A stretch of DNA of 64,000 bases. Source: JAQBXX01 sp947085325. Its GTDB lineage: Bacteria; Pseudomonadota; Gammaproteobacteria; SURF-13. The DNA is taken from contig CAMTVY010000013.1 in NCBI GenBank assembly GCA_947085325.1, positions 1-64,000 on the forward strand, read 5' to 3'. The notes under the pieces are model-generated. The model did not search any database and had not been told where the DNA came from. It saw only the letters and a list, made by a program, of their open reading frames with translations. Shown piece by piece: positions 1 through 7,577 of the stretch. Both the position numbers and the translations under genes were made by a program. Position 1 is the stretch's first letter. Each line of letters starts with the position of its first letter.

Positions 1-486
1 TTCGCAATGCTGGTGCTGGCCGGGTTGCTGGTGGCCTGTGAGGGTGGCTCCAAGGTCAAGGTCGGCATGCAGGCCCCACCCGTGGTGACCAAGACACTCG
101 CCGATGTGGGGGGCGATTTTGGCAAGATCACCACCTACCGCCAGCCCGATGCGCGCATGTACCAGTATTCGTTCGATCAGGCGCTGGCGCTGCGCCAGCC
201 CATCGTGCTTGAATTCGCCACCCCCGGCCACTGTACCCCCTGCGACCAGCAGTTGCAGATGCTGAAGGCCATGCTCAACAAATACGAGGGGCGGGTGCTG
301 TTTCTGCACATGGATCAGTACCAGAATCCGCAGGCCTTCAAGGCCTTTGGCGTGATGGGTGATCCGTGGACGTTTGTGATTGATGCGCAGGGCACGGTGC
401 GCTACGTGCAGTCGGGTCGGGTGCTGGTCAACGAGCTGGAGGCGGCGCTTGCCCCGGTGCTGGCGGCGCAGGGGGCAGGGGGATGA
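1..486 (+). CDS. Thioredoxin-fold lipoprotein (5' end outside window)
   Basis: The reading frame is open to the window edge. The first visible Met is at base 7 and is followed at once by a hydrophobic stretch ending in a lipobox (LLVAC, Cys about residue 11). The usual positive n-region is missing, so the true start is probably upstream of the window. A thioredoxin-like fold is suggested by the CTPC redox motif (about residues 76-79) and the later GDPWTFVIDAQG segment, where the cis-proline would lie. It is likely an outer- or inner-membrane-anchored periplasmic disulfide or thiol protein of the TlpA/ResA type. Its stop overlaps the next start (ATGA). Lying just upstream of a cytochrome oxidase cluster, a role in heme-site or copper-site maturation is plausible but inferred. 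Confidence 0.75.
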   Translation, partial: FAMLVLAGLLVACEGGSKVKVGMQAPPVVTKTLADVGGDFGKITTYRQPDARMYQYSFDQALALRQPIVLEFATPGHCTPCDQQLQMLKAMLNKYEGRVLFLHMDQYQNPQAFKAFGVMGDPWTFVIDAQGTVRYVQSGRVLVNELEAALAPVLAAQGAGG

Positions 487-932
487 GTGCGCGCTATGAG
501 TTGCAACAGGATCGCGCCGGCCTGATTTGGGATCTGCTGTTGTATGTGCCGACCGTGGGCGTGCTGGGCCTGCTGGCCGTGAAATTCTGGTATGGCGACA
601 ACCAGGGTGCCGCCTATGTGCTGTTTTTCATGGCCTCGTTTTTCTTCATTGCCGGCGCTAACCGCATCCTCAAGACCCGCCTCATGCTGCTGCCCACGGC
701 GCCGGTCGCGCTGGAGGTTGACAGTGGCCACCTGCGGCTTGTGCTGCGCAACGGCAGCCACATCAGTCTGGTGAAGGACGTGCGGTTTTATGTCGACACG
801 CAAGGCAAATCCTTCGGGCTTTCGGGCAAGGATGCGCTCGGCTGCCCACACCAGCATGTGCTGCACAAGGGGCAGTTTGCCGATGACCGAGTATACAAGG
901 AGGTTATGGCCAGGCTACAGGTCTACAAGTAA
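483..932 (+). CDS. Two-TM membrane protein, unknown function
   Basis: This 149-residue protein starts with the ATG of an ATGA overlap with the thioredoxin-fold lipoprotein, so the two are translationally coupled. Two hydrophobic helices (about residues 16-36 and 43-60) are followed by a soluble C-terminal half of roughly 85 residues rich in beta-prone segments, resembling a PH-like or bacterial PH domain arrangement. No catalytic motif is visible. I do not recognise a characterised family. The context (redox lipoprotein upstream, oxidase genes downstream) suggests an accessory membrane role, but this is inference only. Confidence 0.7.
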   Translation: MSARYELQQDRAGLIWDLLLYVPTVGVLGLLAVKFWYGDNQGAAYVLFFMASFFFIAGANRILKTRLMLLPTAPVALEVDSGHLRLVLRNGSHISLVKDVRFYVDTQGKSFGLSGKDALGCPHQHVLHKGQFADDRVYKEVMARLQVYK

Positions 933-937
933 TGGCT

Positions 938-1129
938 CTACCCGCGCCGCCGCTTGACGACATCCCAGGCCATATAGGCCAGGCAGAGTGCGCCTATGAG
1001 GCAGACAATGGCAATCGCCGTGTATTCCGTTTCCGGGCTGACCAATCCGCCAATGAACATGTGCACCGAATAGCCGAGAATGACAAGGCCACCGAGGCCG
1101 GCCAAGGTATAAATTAAGAGTTCTTTCAT
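938..1129 (-). CDS. Small two-TM membrane protein, hypothetical
   Basis: A 63-residue protein made of two hydrophobic helices (about residues 4-28 and 37-55) and a short basic tail ending in KRRRG. It converges with the preceding gene, six bases separating the stops, and its start lies about 115 bases before the start of the oxidase cluster, so the AT-rich stretch 1130-1245 is a shared divergent upstream region. No family is recognised. The composition and clean convergent packing favour a real gene, but the ribosome-binding site is not obvious. Confidence 0.5.
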   Translation of the reverse strand: MKELLIYTLAGLGGLVILGYSVHMFIGGLVSPETEYTAIAIVCLIGALCLAYMAWDVVKRRRG

Positions 1130-1245
1130 CGCGGGTGTTGAAATTAACCTGTGACCTAAGGTAAATTAAGTATAGTTTAGATTAATAACGCCTGCGTGGC
1201 GGGAATCGGACGCAGAAGGGAACAATTTCAAGTTTGGAGACTGGG

Positions 1246-1542
1246 ATGGCAAATCAAGTCAGCATGGTAAGAAAATCCCTCATCCTGAGCCTGGTAGTAG
1301 GCATGGTGGTGGGAATGGGGAACGGCAGTGTGTTCGGGATTTACCTCATGGCCAATCTAGGCCGCGGCATGTTCGCCGAGTGGGGTGGCTGGGGTGCCCA
1401 GTCGTATATACCGTTCGGCTACTTCAACGGCTTCATGACCTGGACCATGCTGGTGTTCGGGTTTGCCTTCATCTGGATTTTGCTGGCTGCCCTCTATGGC
1501 CACGACAAGATGTCGAAGACCCATGGCAGTAGCGGTCATTAA
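1246..1542 (+). CDS. Small two-TM protein, first gene of the atypical oxidase cluster
   Basis: The start at 1246 is supported by GGAGA six bases upstream; a TTG 12 bases earlier lies within that site and is rejected. The 98-residue protein has one helix at about residues 10-30 and a second at about 63-87, with a glycine-rich linker containing GRGMFAEWGGWG and a His-containing tail. It precedes a 53-residue Cys protein and the CcoN-like gene on the same strand. The position suggests a small structural or assembly subunit of the oxidase. No named family is recognised. Confidence 0.65.
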   Translation: MANQVSMVRKSLILSLVVGMVVGMGNGSVFGIYLMANLGRGMFAEWGGWGAQSYIPFGYFNGFMTWTMLVFGFAFIWILLAALYGHDKMSKTHGSSGH

Positions 1543-1608
1543 AATTTTTTTAATAAAATAAAAACTTCAACAGACGCCTAGCGCTGAAATTTACTGGAGC
1601 AAACAGCA

Positions 1609-1770
1609 ATGGAATTCCTAGCAAAAATCGCCGCCGTGTTCAGCATGGTTGCCGCCTTTTCAAGCATGTGGCTCGCCTGGTACCTCATGATTCCCTGCAA
1701 TGTCTGTGGCAAGGTGGGTCTGCGGGGTTTGGTGAAGCCCTGCTGTCCGGCGCCGGGCAAGAAGGGCTGA
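1609..1770 (+). CDS. 53-residue membrane protein with paired cysteines
   Basis: This short gene begins with ATG at 1609, preceded by GGAG at 1596-1599, and ends with TGA at 1768-1770. A single hydrophobic helix (about residues 5-28) is followed by a cytoplasmic or periplasmic tail containing CNVC (residues 30-33) and CC (45-46), then a Lys-rich end. Four cysteines in such a small tail suggest a metal-binding (copper or zinc) or disulfide function. It sits between the 98-residue protein and the CcoN-like gene. No family is recognised; an assembly role for the oxidase copper site is speculation. Confidence 0.55.
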   Translation: MEFLAKIAAVFSMVAAFSSMWLAWYLMIPCNVCGKVGLRGLVKPCCPAPGKKG

Positions 1771-1842
1771 GTCGCCGCCCCCTGACCTGCAACCGTCGCT
1801 AACAAAGATTTCAAAGATTTCTGAATTGATGAGGTAGCTCGC

Positions 1843-3252
1843 ATGTTGATCAAATATCTGATGGGCAAGAACGAGGAGATCCCGCCTGGGACAGCTTCGA
1901 TTTTTTTCTCCTTTTCCGCCATTATCTGGTTCATTATCGGTACCGGGCTGGGTTCGTTTAATGCCGCCAAGCTGGCGTTTCCGGACTGGGTGACCGGTTT
2001 TGAATATCTCGCCTTTGGCAAGATGCGCCAGGTACACGTCATGGCCGTCATCTTCGGCTGGATTTCCATGGCCTTCGTAGCCGCCATGATGTACATCACC
2101 CCGGCGCTGGGTAACACCAAGCTCTGGTCAGAGAAGCTCGGCCTGTGGAGCTGCATGATGTGGAACATCGGCCTCGCCATAGGCCTGTTCACGCTGTGGA
2201 TAGGCATGACCTCGGGGCGTGAGTACTCCGACTTTATCTACCCCATCGACCTCATCATCCTGTTCGGCGTGCTGATACCGGTGGCGCTCAATGTCTGGAT
2301 GACCATCGCCAAGCGCCGCACCCAGGGTATCTACACCACCAACTGGTTCTTCGCCGCCTCGATCTTCATGCTGATGATCGTGCTGCTGGTGGGCAACCTG
2401 CCTGAGTACTTCCATCTCACCGGCCTGACCGAGGCTTATCTGACCTGGTGGAATGCGCACAATATTCTTGGATTGTGGATTACGCCGGTGGCCGCCGCCA
2501 TTGCCTACTACACCATCCCCAAGATCACCGGCAACCCGCTGTACTCGCACCGTATCGGTCACCTGCATTTCTGGTCGATCGTGATCTTCTACTCCACGCC
2601 TGCGGCCCATCACCTGATGTCCGCCCCGCTGCCGGAGTGGTTGAAGTCCTTCGCCTCGGTAGAAGGCGTGCTGATTCTGGTGCCCGCGATTGCCTTCGTA
2701 TCCAACATCCTGCTCACCCTGCAGGGCAAGTGGAACATGTTTGTGGAGAATATCGAGGTGCGCTTTACCGTAACGGGTGTGCTGCTGGCCATCCCGCTCA
2801 ACATGCAGGGCGGCTTCCAGCAGACGCGTTCGATCAACTGGTACATTCACGGCACCGGCTGGATTGTGGCGCACGCCCACCTTGCACTGCTCGGCTTCTC
2901 CACCTTCATTGAAGTCGCTGCCGTGTACTACGGCCTGCAGGTGTTGCTGAAGCGCAAGCTGTACTCGCTGGCGCTGGCCAACTTCCACTTCTGGATGCTG
3001 CTCATCGGCTTCTCGATCTACTGGATTGCGATGACCATTGCCGGCCTGATTCAGGGTGCGGGCAAGATCTACGAAGTGCCGTACATCGATATCGTGATCG
3101 CCGAGCACCCGTACATGATCGCGCGCTGGTTCGGAGGCACCCTGGTGTTCCTCGGCAACTGCGTATGGCTGTATAACATGTGGATGACGGCACGCGAAGG
3201 CACGGTAGTGCCGGAAGGTCGCATGGTGCATGAACTGGCCTATGAGCGCTAA
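1843..3252 (+). CDS. ccoN: CcoN-like heme-copper oxidase catalytic subunit (C-family)
   Basis: The 469-residue polytopic protein has the length and about 12 helices of cbb3 oxidase subunit I, the site of O2 reduction. Ligands visible by pattern: His65 (low-spin heme), His206 in WWNAHN and His256-His257 (CuB), His344 and His346 in HAH (high-spin and low-spin hemes). Tyr250 lies six residues before the HH pair, the place of the cross-linked Tyr in classical CcoN, which argues for an oxidase rather than an NO reductase. Unusually, the position of the conserved Glu in the classical FEGP segment is Gln322. The start is ATG at 1843. The CcoO-like gene follows after 33 bases. Confidence 0.88.
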   Translation: MLIKYLMGKNEEIPPGTASIFFSFSAIIWFIIGTGLGSFNAAKLAFPDWVTGFEYLAFGKMRQVHVMAVIFGWISMAFVAAMMYITPALGNTKLWSEKLGLWSCMMWNIGLAIGLFTLWIGMTSGREYSDFIYPIDLIILFGVLIPVALNVWMTIAKRRTQGIYTTNWFFAASIFMLMIVLLVGNLPEYFHLTGLTEAYLTWWNAHNILGLWITPVAAAIAYYTIPKITGNPLYSHRIGHLHFWSIVIFYSTPAAHHLMSAPLPEWLKSFASVEGVLILVPAIAFVSNILLTLQGKWNMFVENIEVRFTVTGVLLAIPLNMQGGFQQTRSINWYIHGTGWIVAHAHLALLGFSTFIEVAAVYYGLQVLLKRKLYSLALANFHFWMLLIGFSIYWIAMTIAGLIQGAGKIYEVPYIDIVIAEHPYMIARWFGGTLVFLGNCVWLYNMWMTAREGTVVPEGRMVHELAYER

Positions 3253-3285
3253 TCGTCTGCAAATAATAATTTAGGGAGCACTGAC

Positions 3286-4236
3286 GTGGCTTTTAGAGAA
3301 TATCGAATAGGTGCCGTGATGTTCGGCTTGGCGCTCAGCATGTCCATGTTCATTACGCTGGTCATGCCGAGCTTTAACATCATCTCTGTAGGGTCTACGG
3401 CCTTGGCCCTGGACAAGCAGCTGACCTACGGCTTCAACAGCGGCTGGAACCCGGATGACATGTTCCTGACCGGCGTCAACAAGCCGCTCAAGGTTCTGCT
3501 CAAACAGGATCCTCGGACCGGCGCCGCAATGGAACCGACGTATGCCTACGTTTTTCCGGCCAAGGCCCGTTTTCCGAGCGGCATCCTGCACCCGGCGGTG
3601 CTCGGCTCAGGCTCTGACGTCCTGAGCGTGGAGCAGGGCAAGATCAACGAGGCGAGCGAGGCCGCAGGCGCAGTCTTCGTGGTGGCTCATGGCGAGCACG
3701 ACGGTGTTACGTACCCCTATATCGAAAACGCCACTGCCACCCGTGGCTGGGCAACCGAAGGCACGCTGGCGTCAGCGGGTGACGCCAATACCAGCCACGC
3801 GGGTGCCGGCAAGGTAATCTTTGTGCGCGAGGGCTGCTGGTGGTGTCATACCCTGTTGCCAGAACAGACGCAGGACTTCCAGTACTTCGGAGCCCCGCCG
3901 TATCTGGGTGACTTCAACGGCGAATCCCCGACCGCGTTCGGCTCTGACCGCAAGGCGCCTGACCTGCTGCACGTAGGTTCGCGCAACTCCTCCAGGGAGT
4001 GGATGATGATGCACTTCTTCAATCCGCGTCTGGTGCAGCCGCACTCAATCATGCCACGCTTTGATTACCTGTGGGGCAAGACAGATGCGGCAGGCAACAC
4101 GATCGACTACGCCGCCTGGCGCAAGGAGTATCTGGAATACCGCAACGGCGAGCGCGTTACGCCGCCTGAGGTGCCGAACTATGGCAGCGATAGCGAAATT
4201 CGTTACCTCATAGACTTTGTCCTGAACCTGAAGTAG
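3286..4236 (+). CDS. ccoO: CcoO-like membrane-anchored monoheme cytochrome c
   Basis: The gene starts with GTG after an AGGGAG site. A single N-terminal helix (about residues 8-30) anchors a periplasmic domain with one heme site, CWWCH at residues 184-188, preceded by the GKxxFxREG stretch typical of CcoO and followed by an RKAPDLLHVG segment and a SIMPRF motif that should provide the axial Met. At 316 residues it is much longer than the roughly 200-residue classical CcoO; the extra length is an insertion between the anchor and the heme domain (about residues 35-165). It is expected to pass electrons to the CcoN-like subunit. Confidence 0.85.
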   Translation: MAFREYRIGAVMFGLALSMSMFITLVMPSFNIISVGSTALALDKQLTYGFNSGWNPDDMFLTGVNKPLKVLLKQDPRTGAAMEPTYAYVFPAKARFPSGILHPAVLGSGSDVLSVEQGKINEASEAAGAVFVVAHGEHDGVTYPYIENATATRGWATEGTLASAGDANTSHAGAGKVIFVREGCWWCHTLLPEQTQDFQYFGAPPYLGDFNGESPTAFGSDRKAPDLLHVGSRNSSREWMMMHFFNPRLVQPHSIMPRFDYLWGKTDAAGNTIDYAAWRKEYLEYRNGERVTPPEVPNYGSDSEIRYLIDFVLNLK

Positions 4237-4247
4237 GAGAATGCGTC

Positions 4248-4937
4248 ATGACATGGAGATTTGACAACCCGCTGCGTACATTGACCAGTGAAGAGCAGAA
4301 CAAGACCGCCATGGAAGTATGGGAAGCAGAAAGCATGGGCGGCATCATGGAAAACAACAACCGCCTGCCACAGCCGGTGGTGTATCTGCTGGTGCTGACC
4401 ATCATATCGGCGTTCCTGATCACCTTCCCGCTCTGGGGTCAGCGTCCGACGGCCGCGATCTATCAAGAATTTGTGCCGATGATGGACAGCGCCGAAGTAC
4501 AGGCGTTGCAGACGGATCAGGCGCGCATGGACTACATGGTGAAGCAGGCGCGGGAGTCCGGCTCCAAATATGCCACCCCGCACATCAATCACCCGATCAG
4601 CATGGATGATCTGCGTGCGCTACGGCCGCAACTGGAGGCGTTAATCGCGGAGGGTGCGATACTGGATGACTACACGGTAGTAGGCAGCAAGATTGTGCTG
4701 GCCAACTTCGAGGGCAACATCCGCGCAGACGGCACGCAGGTGCGGCAACAGCCGTGGTGGGATCAGGGTTACACCATCGACATCTTCTATCTGATCTATT
4801 TCTGCATCGCGGTAATGGTCGTGGTGAAGCGCCTGCCGCCCTATTCGGTGCAACCGCGCCATGGTAATGAGCGCATGCTGACGGACGCCGAAATTGCCGA
4901 GTTGAGCGTCCACGGCCAAAAGAGGAGAGTAGCATGA
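4248..4937 (+). CDS. CcoP N-terminal-like membrane protein without heme sites
   Basis: This 229-residue protein has helices at about residues 42-63 and 178-196 with a soluble domain between. The segment around residues 30-67 (GGIMENNNRLPQP, helix, FPLWGQRP) resembles the FixP/CcoP N-terminal anchor (the GIxExDNxLPxWW segment followed by a helix). No CxxCH motif is present, so the two hemes of a real CcoP are missing. A second gene at 11982 shares the FPxWGxRP motif. It probably acts as a scaffold subunit of the oxidase; cytochrome function may be taken by the product of 5717-6247. The similarity is judged by eye. Confidence 0.6.
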   Translation: MTWRFDNPLRTLTSEEQNKTAMEVWEAESMGGIMENNNRLPQPVVYLLVLTIISAFLITFPLWGQRPTAAIYQEFVPMMDSAEVQALQTDQARMDYMVKQARESGSKYATPHINHPISMDDLRALRPQLEALIAEGAILDDYTVVGSKIVLANFEGNIRADGTQVRQQPWWDQGYTIDIFYLIYFCIAVMVVVKRLPPYSVQPRHGNERMLTDAEIAELSVHGQKRRVA

Positions 4938-5062
4938 TTGATCTTGACAACCCCCCCTTGGTGCTGGCGGGCGTAAGCCTGCTCGCCCTGATTGTGCCGG
5001 TGCTCTACAGCTTAATTGTAGATCGCTATGCACCGAACCTGTACAAGAAGAAAAAGCAGTAG
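4934..5062 (+). CDS. 42-residue single-TM protein, CcoQ-like in size and place
   Basis: The gene starts at the ATG of an ATGA overlap with the preceding stop and ends with TAG at 5060-5062. It encodes an acidic N-terminus, one helix (about residues 9-27) and a Lys-rich C-terminus. Size, single helix and position in an oxidase operon are like CcoQ, although there is no clear sequence match. The coupling to the upstream gene and an apparent terminator shortly downstream support a real, final gene of the first transcription block. Confidence 0.6.
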   Translation: MIDLDNPPLVLAGVSLLALIVPVLYSLIVDRYAPNLYKKKKQ

Positions 5063-5089
5063 GCTGGTTCTCTGCCAGGTGCTGTAATA

Positions 5090-5115
5090 CGATGCCGCTC
5101 TGATGAGCGGCATCG
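5090..5115 (+). terminator. Perfect 11-bp hairpin after the first oxidase block
   Basis: CGATGCCGCTC and its reverse complement surround a TGAT loop, followed by TCGTTTC. The stem is strong but the T-run is poor, so it may be an attenuator or mRNA-stabilising hairpin rather than a complete terminator. It lies 27 bases after the 42-residue gene. A TATAAT follows at 5137-5142 without a good -35 box. Confidence 0.5.
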
Positions 5116-5150
5116 TCGTTTCAGGCCACAGTAGCGTATAATGTAACCTT

Positions 5151-5450
5151 ATGCCCACCCCCATTGCAGACCAGCCAGCCATGGCGCTCACCACCCAAGC
5201 CGCCGACGCGCAGGTAACTGCGGATATGGGCGTCGATAGCCTCTACAGTCAGCAGTTCAGCACGGGCGTATTTTTTTTCATGCTGCTTGCCATCGTGTTT
5301 TTTGCCGGCATAGTCATGGCATTTATGGCGGGAAAAAATGTCAAAGGACTGAAGAAGGGCGAAAAATGGCTGTTTGCCTGGATCTTCCTGGGTATCGTGG
5401 TAGCGGTAATTATGGGTGCCCTGCAACTGCTTGGTGGCTATCTGCTTTAG
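5151..5450 (+). CDS. Two-TM protein of the oxidase cluster, unknown function
   Basis: The 99-residue product has helices at about residues 39-60 and 72-96 and a short basic loop (GKNVKGLKKGEKW). The start is uncertain. ATG 5151 lies only about nine bases after a TATAAT, which would make a transcript from there nearly leaderless; ATG 5181 is the alternative. The CcoS-like gene follows after nine bases. No family is recognised; a small subunit or assembly protein of the atypical oxidase is inferred from position. Confidence 0.55.
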   Translation: MPTPIADQPAMALTTQAADAQVTADMGVDSLYSQQFSTGVFFFMLLAIVFFAGIVMAFMAGKNVKGLKKGEKWLFAWIFLGIVVAVIMGALQLLGGYLL

Positions 5451-5459
5451 GAGCATGAC

Positions 5460-5720
5460 ATGAACGAAAATGTACTGATAGACGGATGGACAATTTACCT
5501 GTGGCTGGTGGTTGGAGCGATGATACTGGTGGCAGTGGCCTTCGGGATACGCTGGGCCATGCGCAACGAACAGTTTGACGAAGACATCAAGTATGTGATG
5601 TTCAACGAGAGCGATCAGGAGCGTATGGATCCGGCGGAGTACGCCAAAAGCCGGGAAGTGCTGGCCAGCCAGATCAAGCGCCGGGAAGAGCTGCAAAAGG
5701 AGCGCTCGGGTTCTGTTTGA
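5460..5720 (+). CDS. CcoS-like small membrane protein
   Basis: The 86-residue protein has one helix (about residues 9-32) followed by WAMRNEQFDEDIKYVMFNE. This resembles the CcoS pattern in which the helix is followed by a QFDD-type segment and an acidic stretch. CcoS is needed for putting cofactors into cbb3 oxidase. The C-terminal extension (Lys/Arg/Glu-rich, about residues 55-86) is longer than usual. The stop TGA overlaps the likely TTG start of the next gene. The assignment is by pattern and context. Confidence 0.55.
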   Translation: MNENVLIDGWTIYLWLVVGAMILVAVAFGIRWAMRNEQFDEDIKYVMFNESDQERMDPAEYAKSREVLASQIKRREELQKERSGSV

Positions 5721-6247
5721 CCTTTCGCCAAGAATCCGTTCCAGTCGTGCGCACAGGAGAGAAATGGGTATGGGGGGCTGTGGCTGCGCTCGCCTTGTGG
5801 GCCGTGGGCAAGACCTTCTGGCAGCTGGGGGCGAACAAGACGCCTGACCCCGGCATACCCTTTTACAGCACCGCAACACCTGAGCTGACACGCGCCGGCT
5901 CGGATCTGTACCGCGCCCTGAACTGCAGAAGCTGCCACAGCCTGTGGACGGTACGCAACATGTTTGAGTCAGTGCCGGCGCCCGCTCTGGACGGTATTGG
6001 TTCATTGCGCGATGAGCAATGGTTTTACAGCTATTTTTCGGCGGAAAATCCGCAAAGCATATTGGCAACGCGCCTCAAGCCGCAGTACCGGATGCCGAGT
6101 TATGCCCACCTCGGCGAACAGGAGCGCCGTACGCTGGCAGCGTATATGGCCAGCCTGAAGGTGCAGGACTGGTATCTGGAGGAAACCCGCTGGGCGGAGT
6201 ACGAGAAACTCACCGGCACACGTCACCCGGACGCTGCCGCGCAATAG
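5717..6247 (+). CDS. Membrane-anchored monoheme cytochrome c
   Basis: The product has one N-terminal helix (about residues 18-36), a heme-binding CRSCH at residues 70-74 and a candidate axial Met in YRMPSYAHL. The MPxY pattern and general shape are like the CcoO heme domain. The reading frame begins with TTG overlapping the previous TGA; a GTG near 5747 is the alternative, and no in-frame ATG precedes the helix. In this cluster it is a good candidate for the electron-donating cytochrome that replaces CcoP. The C-terminus (about residues 140-176) is charged and without known motif. Confidence 0.78.
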   Translation: MTFRQESVPVVRTGEKWVWGAVAALALWAVGKTFWQLGANKTPDPGIPFYSTATPELTRAGSDLYRALNCRSCHSLWTVRNMFESVPAPALDGIGSLRDEQWFYSYFSAENPQSILATRLKPQYRMPSYAHLGEQERRTLAAYMASLKVQDWYLEETRWAEYEKLTGTRHPDAAAQ

Positions 6248-6256
6248 ACGCGCCCG

Positions 6257-7312
6257 ATGAAACCCACGCTACACCCCCCCACAGTGCTCACGCGCGGCGC
6301 ACGCGCCAAGCGCATGCGCTATCTGGTGGCAACGATAGTCACCTGCATCGCACTGGTCATGCTGGGGGGCAGTTGGCACGTCATCAATCTTGGCGCCAAT
6401 CGCATGGAGGAGATGCGCAGCAAGGCGACCTATGACGTCAGCGCGATGCATACGCGCATTCGTGCCGCCGGCGAGGAAGCCGTACGGCGCGCTGGCGAAG
6501 CCAAGGTGCCGATGAGCTTGTATCGGCCGCAGGAGGTCGAGGCCCTCCTCAGCCCTGTGCAGTGGGCGGAAATCGAAGCGACGGTAGAAATCCCCGCATC
6601 GGAATTCATCATGGGTAGCAACCACGCGCGCGCAGATCTGCAGAACCGGCCACAGCACACGGTCATGCTGCCTGCCTACCGCATCGACAAATATCCGGTG
6701 ACCAACGCACAATACGCCCGCTTCGTGGCGGCCACCGGCCACCGCCCGCCGGGAAACTGGGCGGGCGGCAAGATTCCCAAAGGGCAGGCGCTGCATCCGG
6801 TAACGCTGGTTTCATGGTACGACGCCGAGCGTTACGCCAAGTGGGCCGGGAAGCGGTTGCCGACCGAGGCGGAATGGGAAAAGGCCGCGCGCGGCAGCGA
6901 TGGGCGGCGCTGGCCCTGGGGCGAGACCATGGATGCGAGCCGTCTCAATACTTACTACAATGCCGGTAACACAACGCCGGTTACACACTACCCGCTAGGC
7001 GCAAGCCCGTACGGCGTGATGGACATGGCAGGCAATGTGAGCGAGTGGACGGCGAGCGACCTGAAGCCCTATGTGGGCAGTGAGGCGCCGGTGGAGCTGT
7101 TCAAGGCGAAGGTCGGTGTGGCGGCAGCCTCCGCTGCAGATCGCAGCCTGCAAGCCCTGGATGCGGCCGCAGAGGGCGCCGCATACAAGGTGATGCGCGG
7201 GGGTTCATGGAAGAGCGATCCCTTCTCAACGGCGACCTACCACCGCAATTATTCGCTGCCGCATTATGCCTCCGACTTTTTCGGTTTTCGTTGCGCGCAG
7301 GACAGCCAGTGA
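6257..7312 (+). CDS. Membrane-anchored formylglycine-generating-enzyme-like protein, catalytic Cys missing
   Basis: A basic N-terminus and one helix (about residues 21-40) anchor a coiled linker and a periplasmic FGE-sulfatase (SUMF1) domain from about residue 95: FIMGS, RIDKYPVTNAQYARF, HPVTLVSWYDAERYAKW, RLPTEAEWEKAARG, GNVSEW, RGGSW and GFRCA are all present. The segment after RGGSW reads KSDPFSTATYHRNYSLP, so the cysteine pair of true formylglycine-generating enzymes is absent and oxidation of sulfatases is unlikely. Related SUMF1-fold proteins such as NirV accompany denitrification genes. A structural or maturation role for the oxidase is inferred. Confidence 0.8.
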   Translation: MKPTLHPPTVLTRGARAKRMRYLVATIVTCIALVMLGGSWHVINLGANRMEEMRSKATYDVSAMHTRIRAAGEEAVRRAGEAKVPMSLYRPQEVEALLSPVQWAEIEATVEIPASEFIMGSNHARADLQNRPQHTVMLPAYRIDKYPVTNAQYARFVAATGHRPPGNWAGGKIPKGQALHPVTLVSWYDAERYAKWAGKRLPTEAEWEKAARGSDGRRWPWGETMDASRLNTYYNAGNTTPVTHYPLGASPYGVMDMAGNVSEWTASDLKPYVGSEAPVELFKAKVGVAAASAADRSLQALDAAAEGAAYKVMRGGSWKSDPFSTATYHRNYSLPHYASDFFGFRCAQDSQ

Positions 7313-7331
7313 CTACAAGGTGCAGGGTGTG

Positions 7332-7577
7332 ATGGCCATCATGACTAAATACACGCAGCGCGTGCTGTGCTGGTTGGCAGGCCTGCTGGTACCCGCCGAG
7401 GCCTACGCACTGGCGCCCGACAGCTACCGATACCTGCATGTGACCATTGATACTATATGGAACATTTTCCTCTTTCTGGCGCCGCTGGTGCTGGCCCCGT
7501 TCGTGGTGCTGATGTGGATGTACTGGCGCCGTGCCCGGGCGCGCGACGAGCAGGGCAAAGATGACGCGCCTGAGTAG
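7332..7577 (+). CDS. Small signal-peptide/one-TM protein of the oxidase cluster
   Basis: I choose ATG 7332 (MAIMTK); ATG 7341 is equally possible. The 81-residue product has a signal-like helix (about residues 9-26, ending AYA), a short periplasmic stretch with DSYRYLHVTIDT, a second helix (about residues 43-65) and a charged tail RRARARDEQGKDD. It follows the FGE-like gene by 19 bases and overlaps the next gene, so it belongs to the same transcription unit. No family is recognised. Confidence 0.5.
   Translation: MAIMTKYTQRVLCWLAGLLVPAEAYALAPDSYRYLHVTIDTIWNIFLFLAPLVLAPFVVLMWMYWRRARARDEQGKDDAPE

Noticed and set aside
1843..4236. NO reductase (NorBC) interpretation of the oxidase pair
   Set aside because: The Tyr six residues before the CuB His pair and CcoG nearby fit an O2-reducing C-family enzyme; NorB lacks that Tyr.
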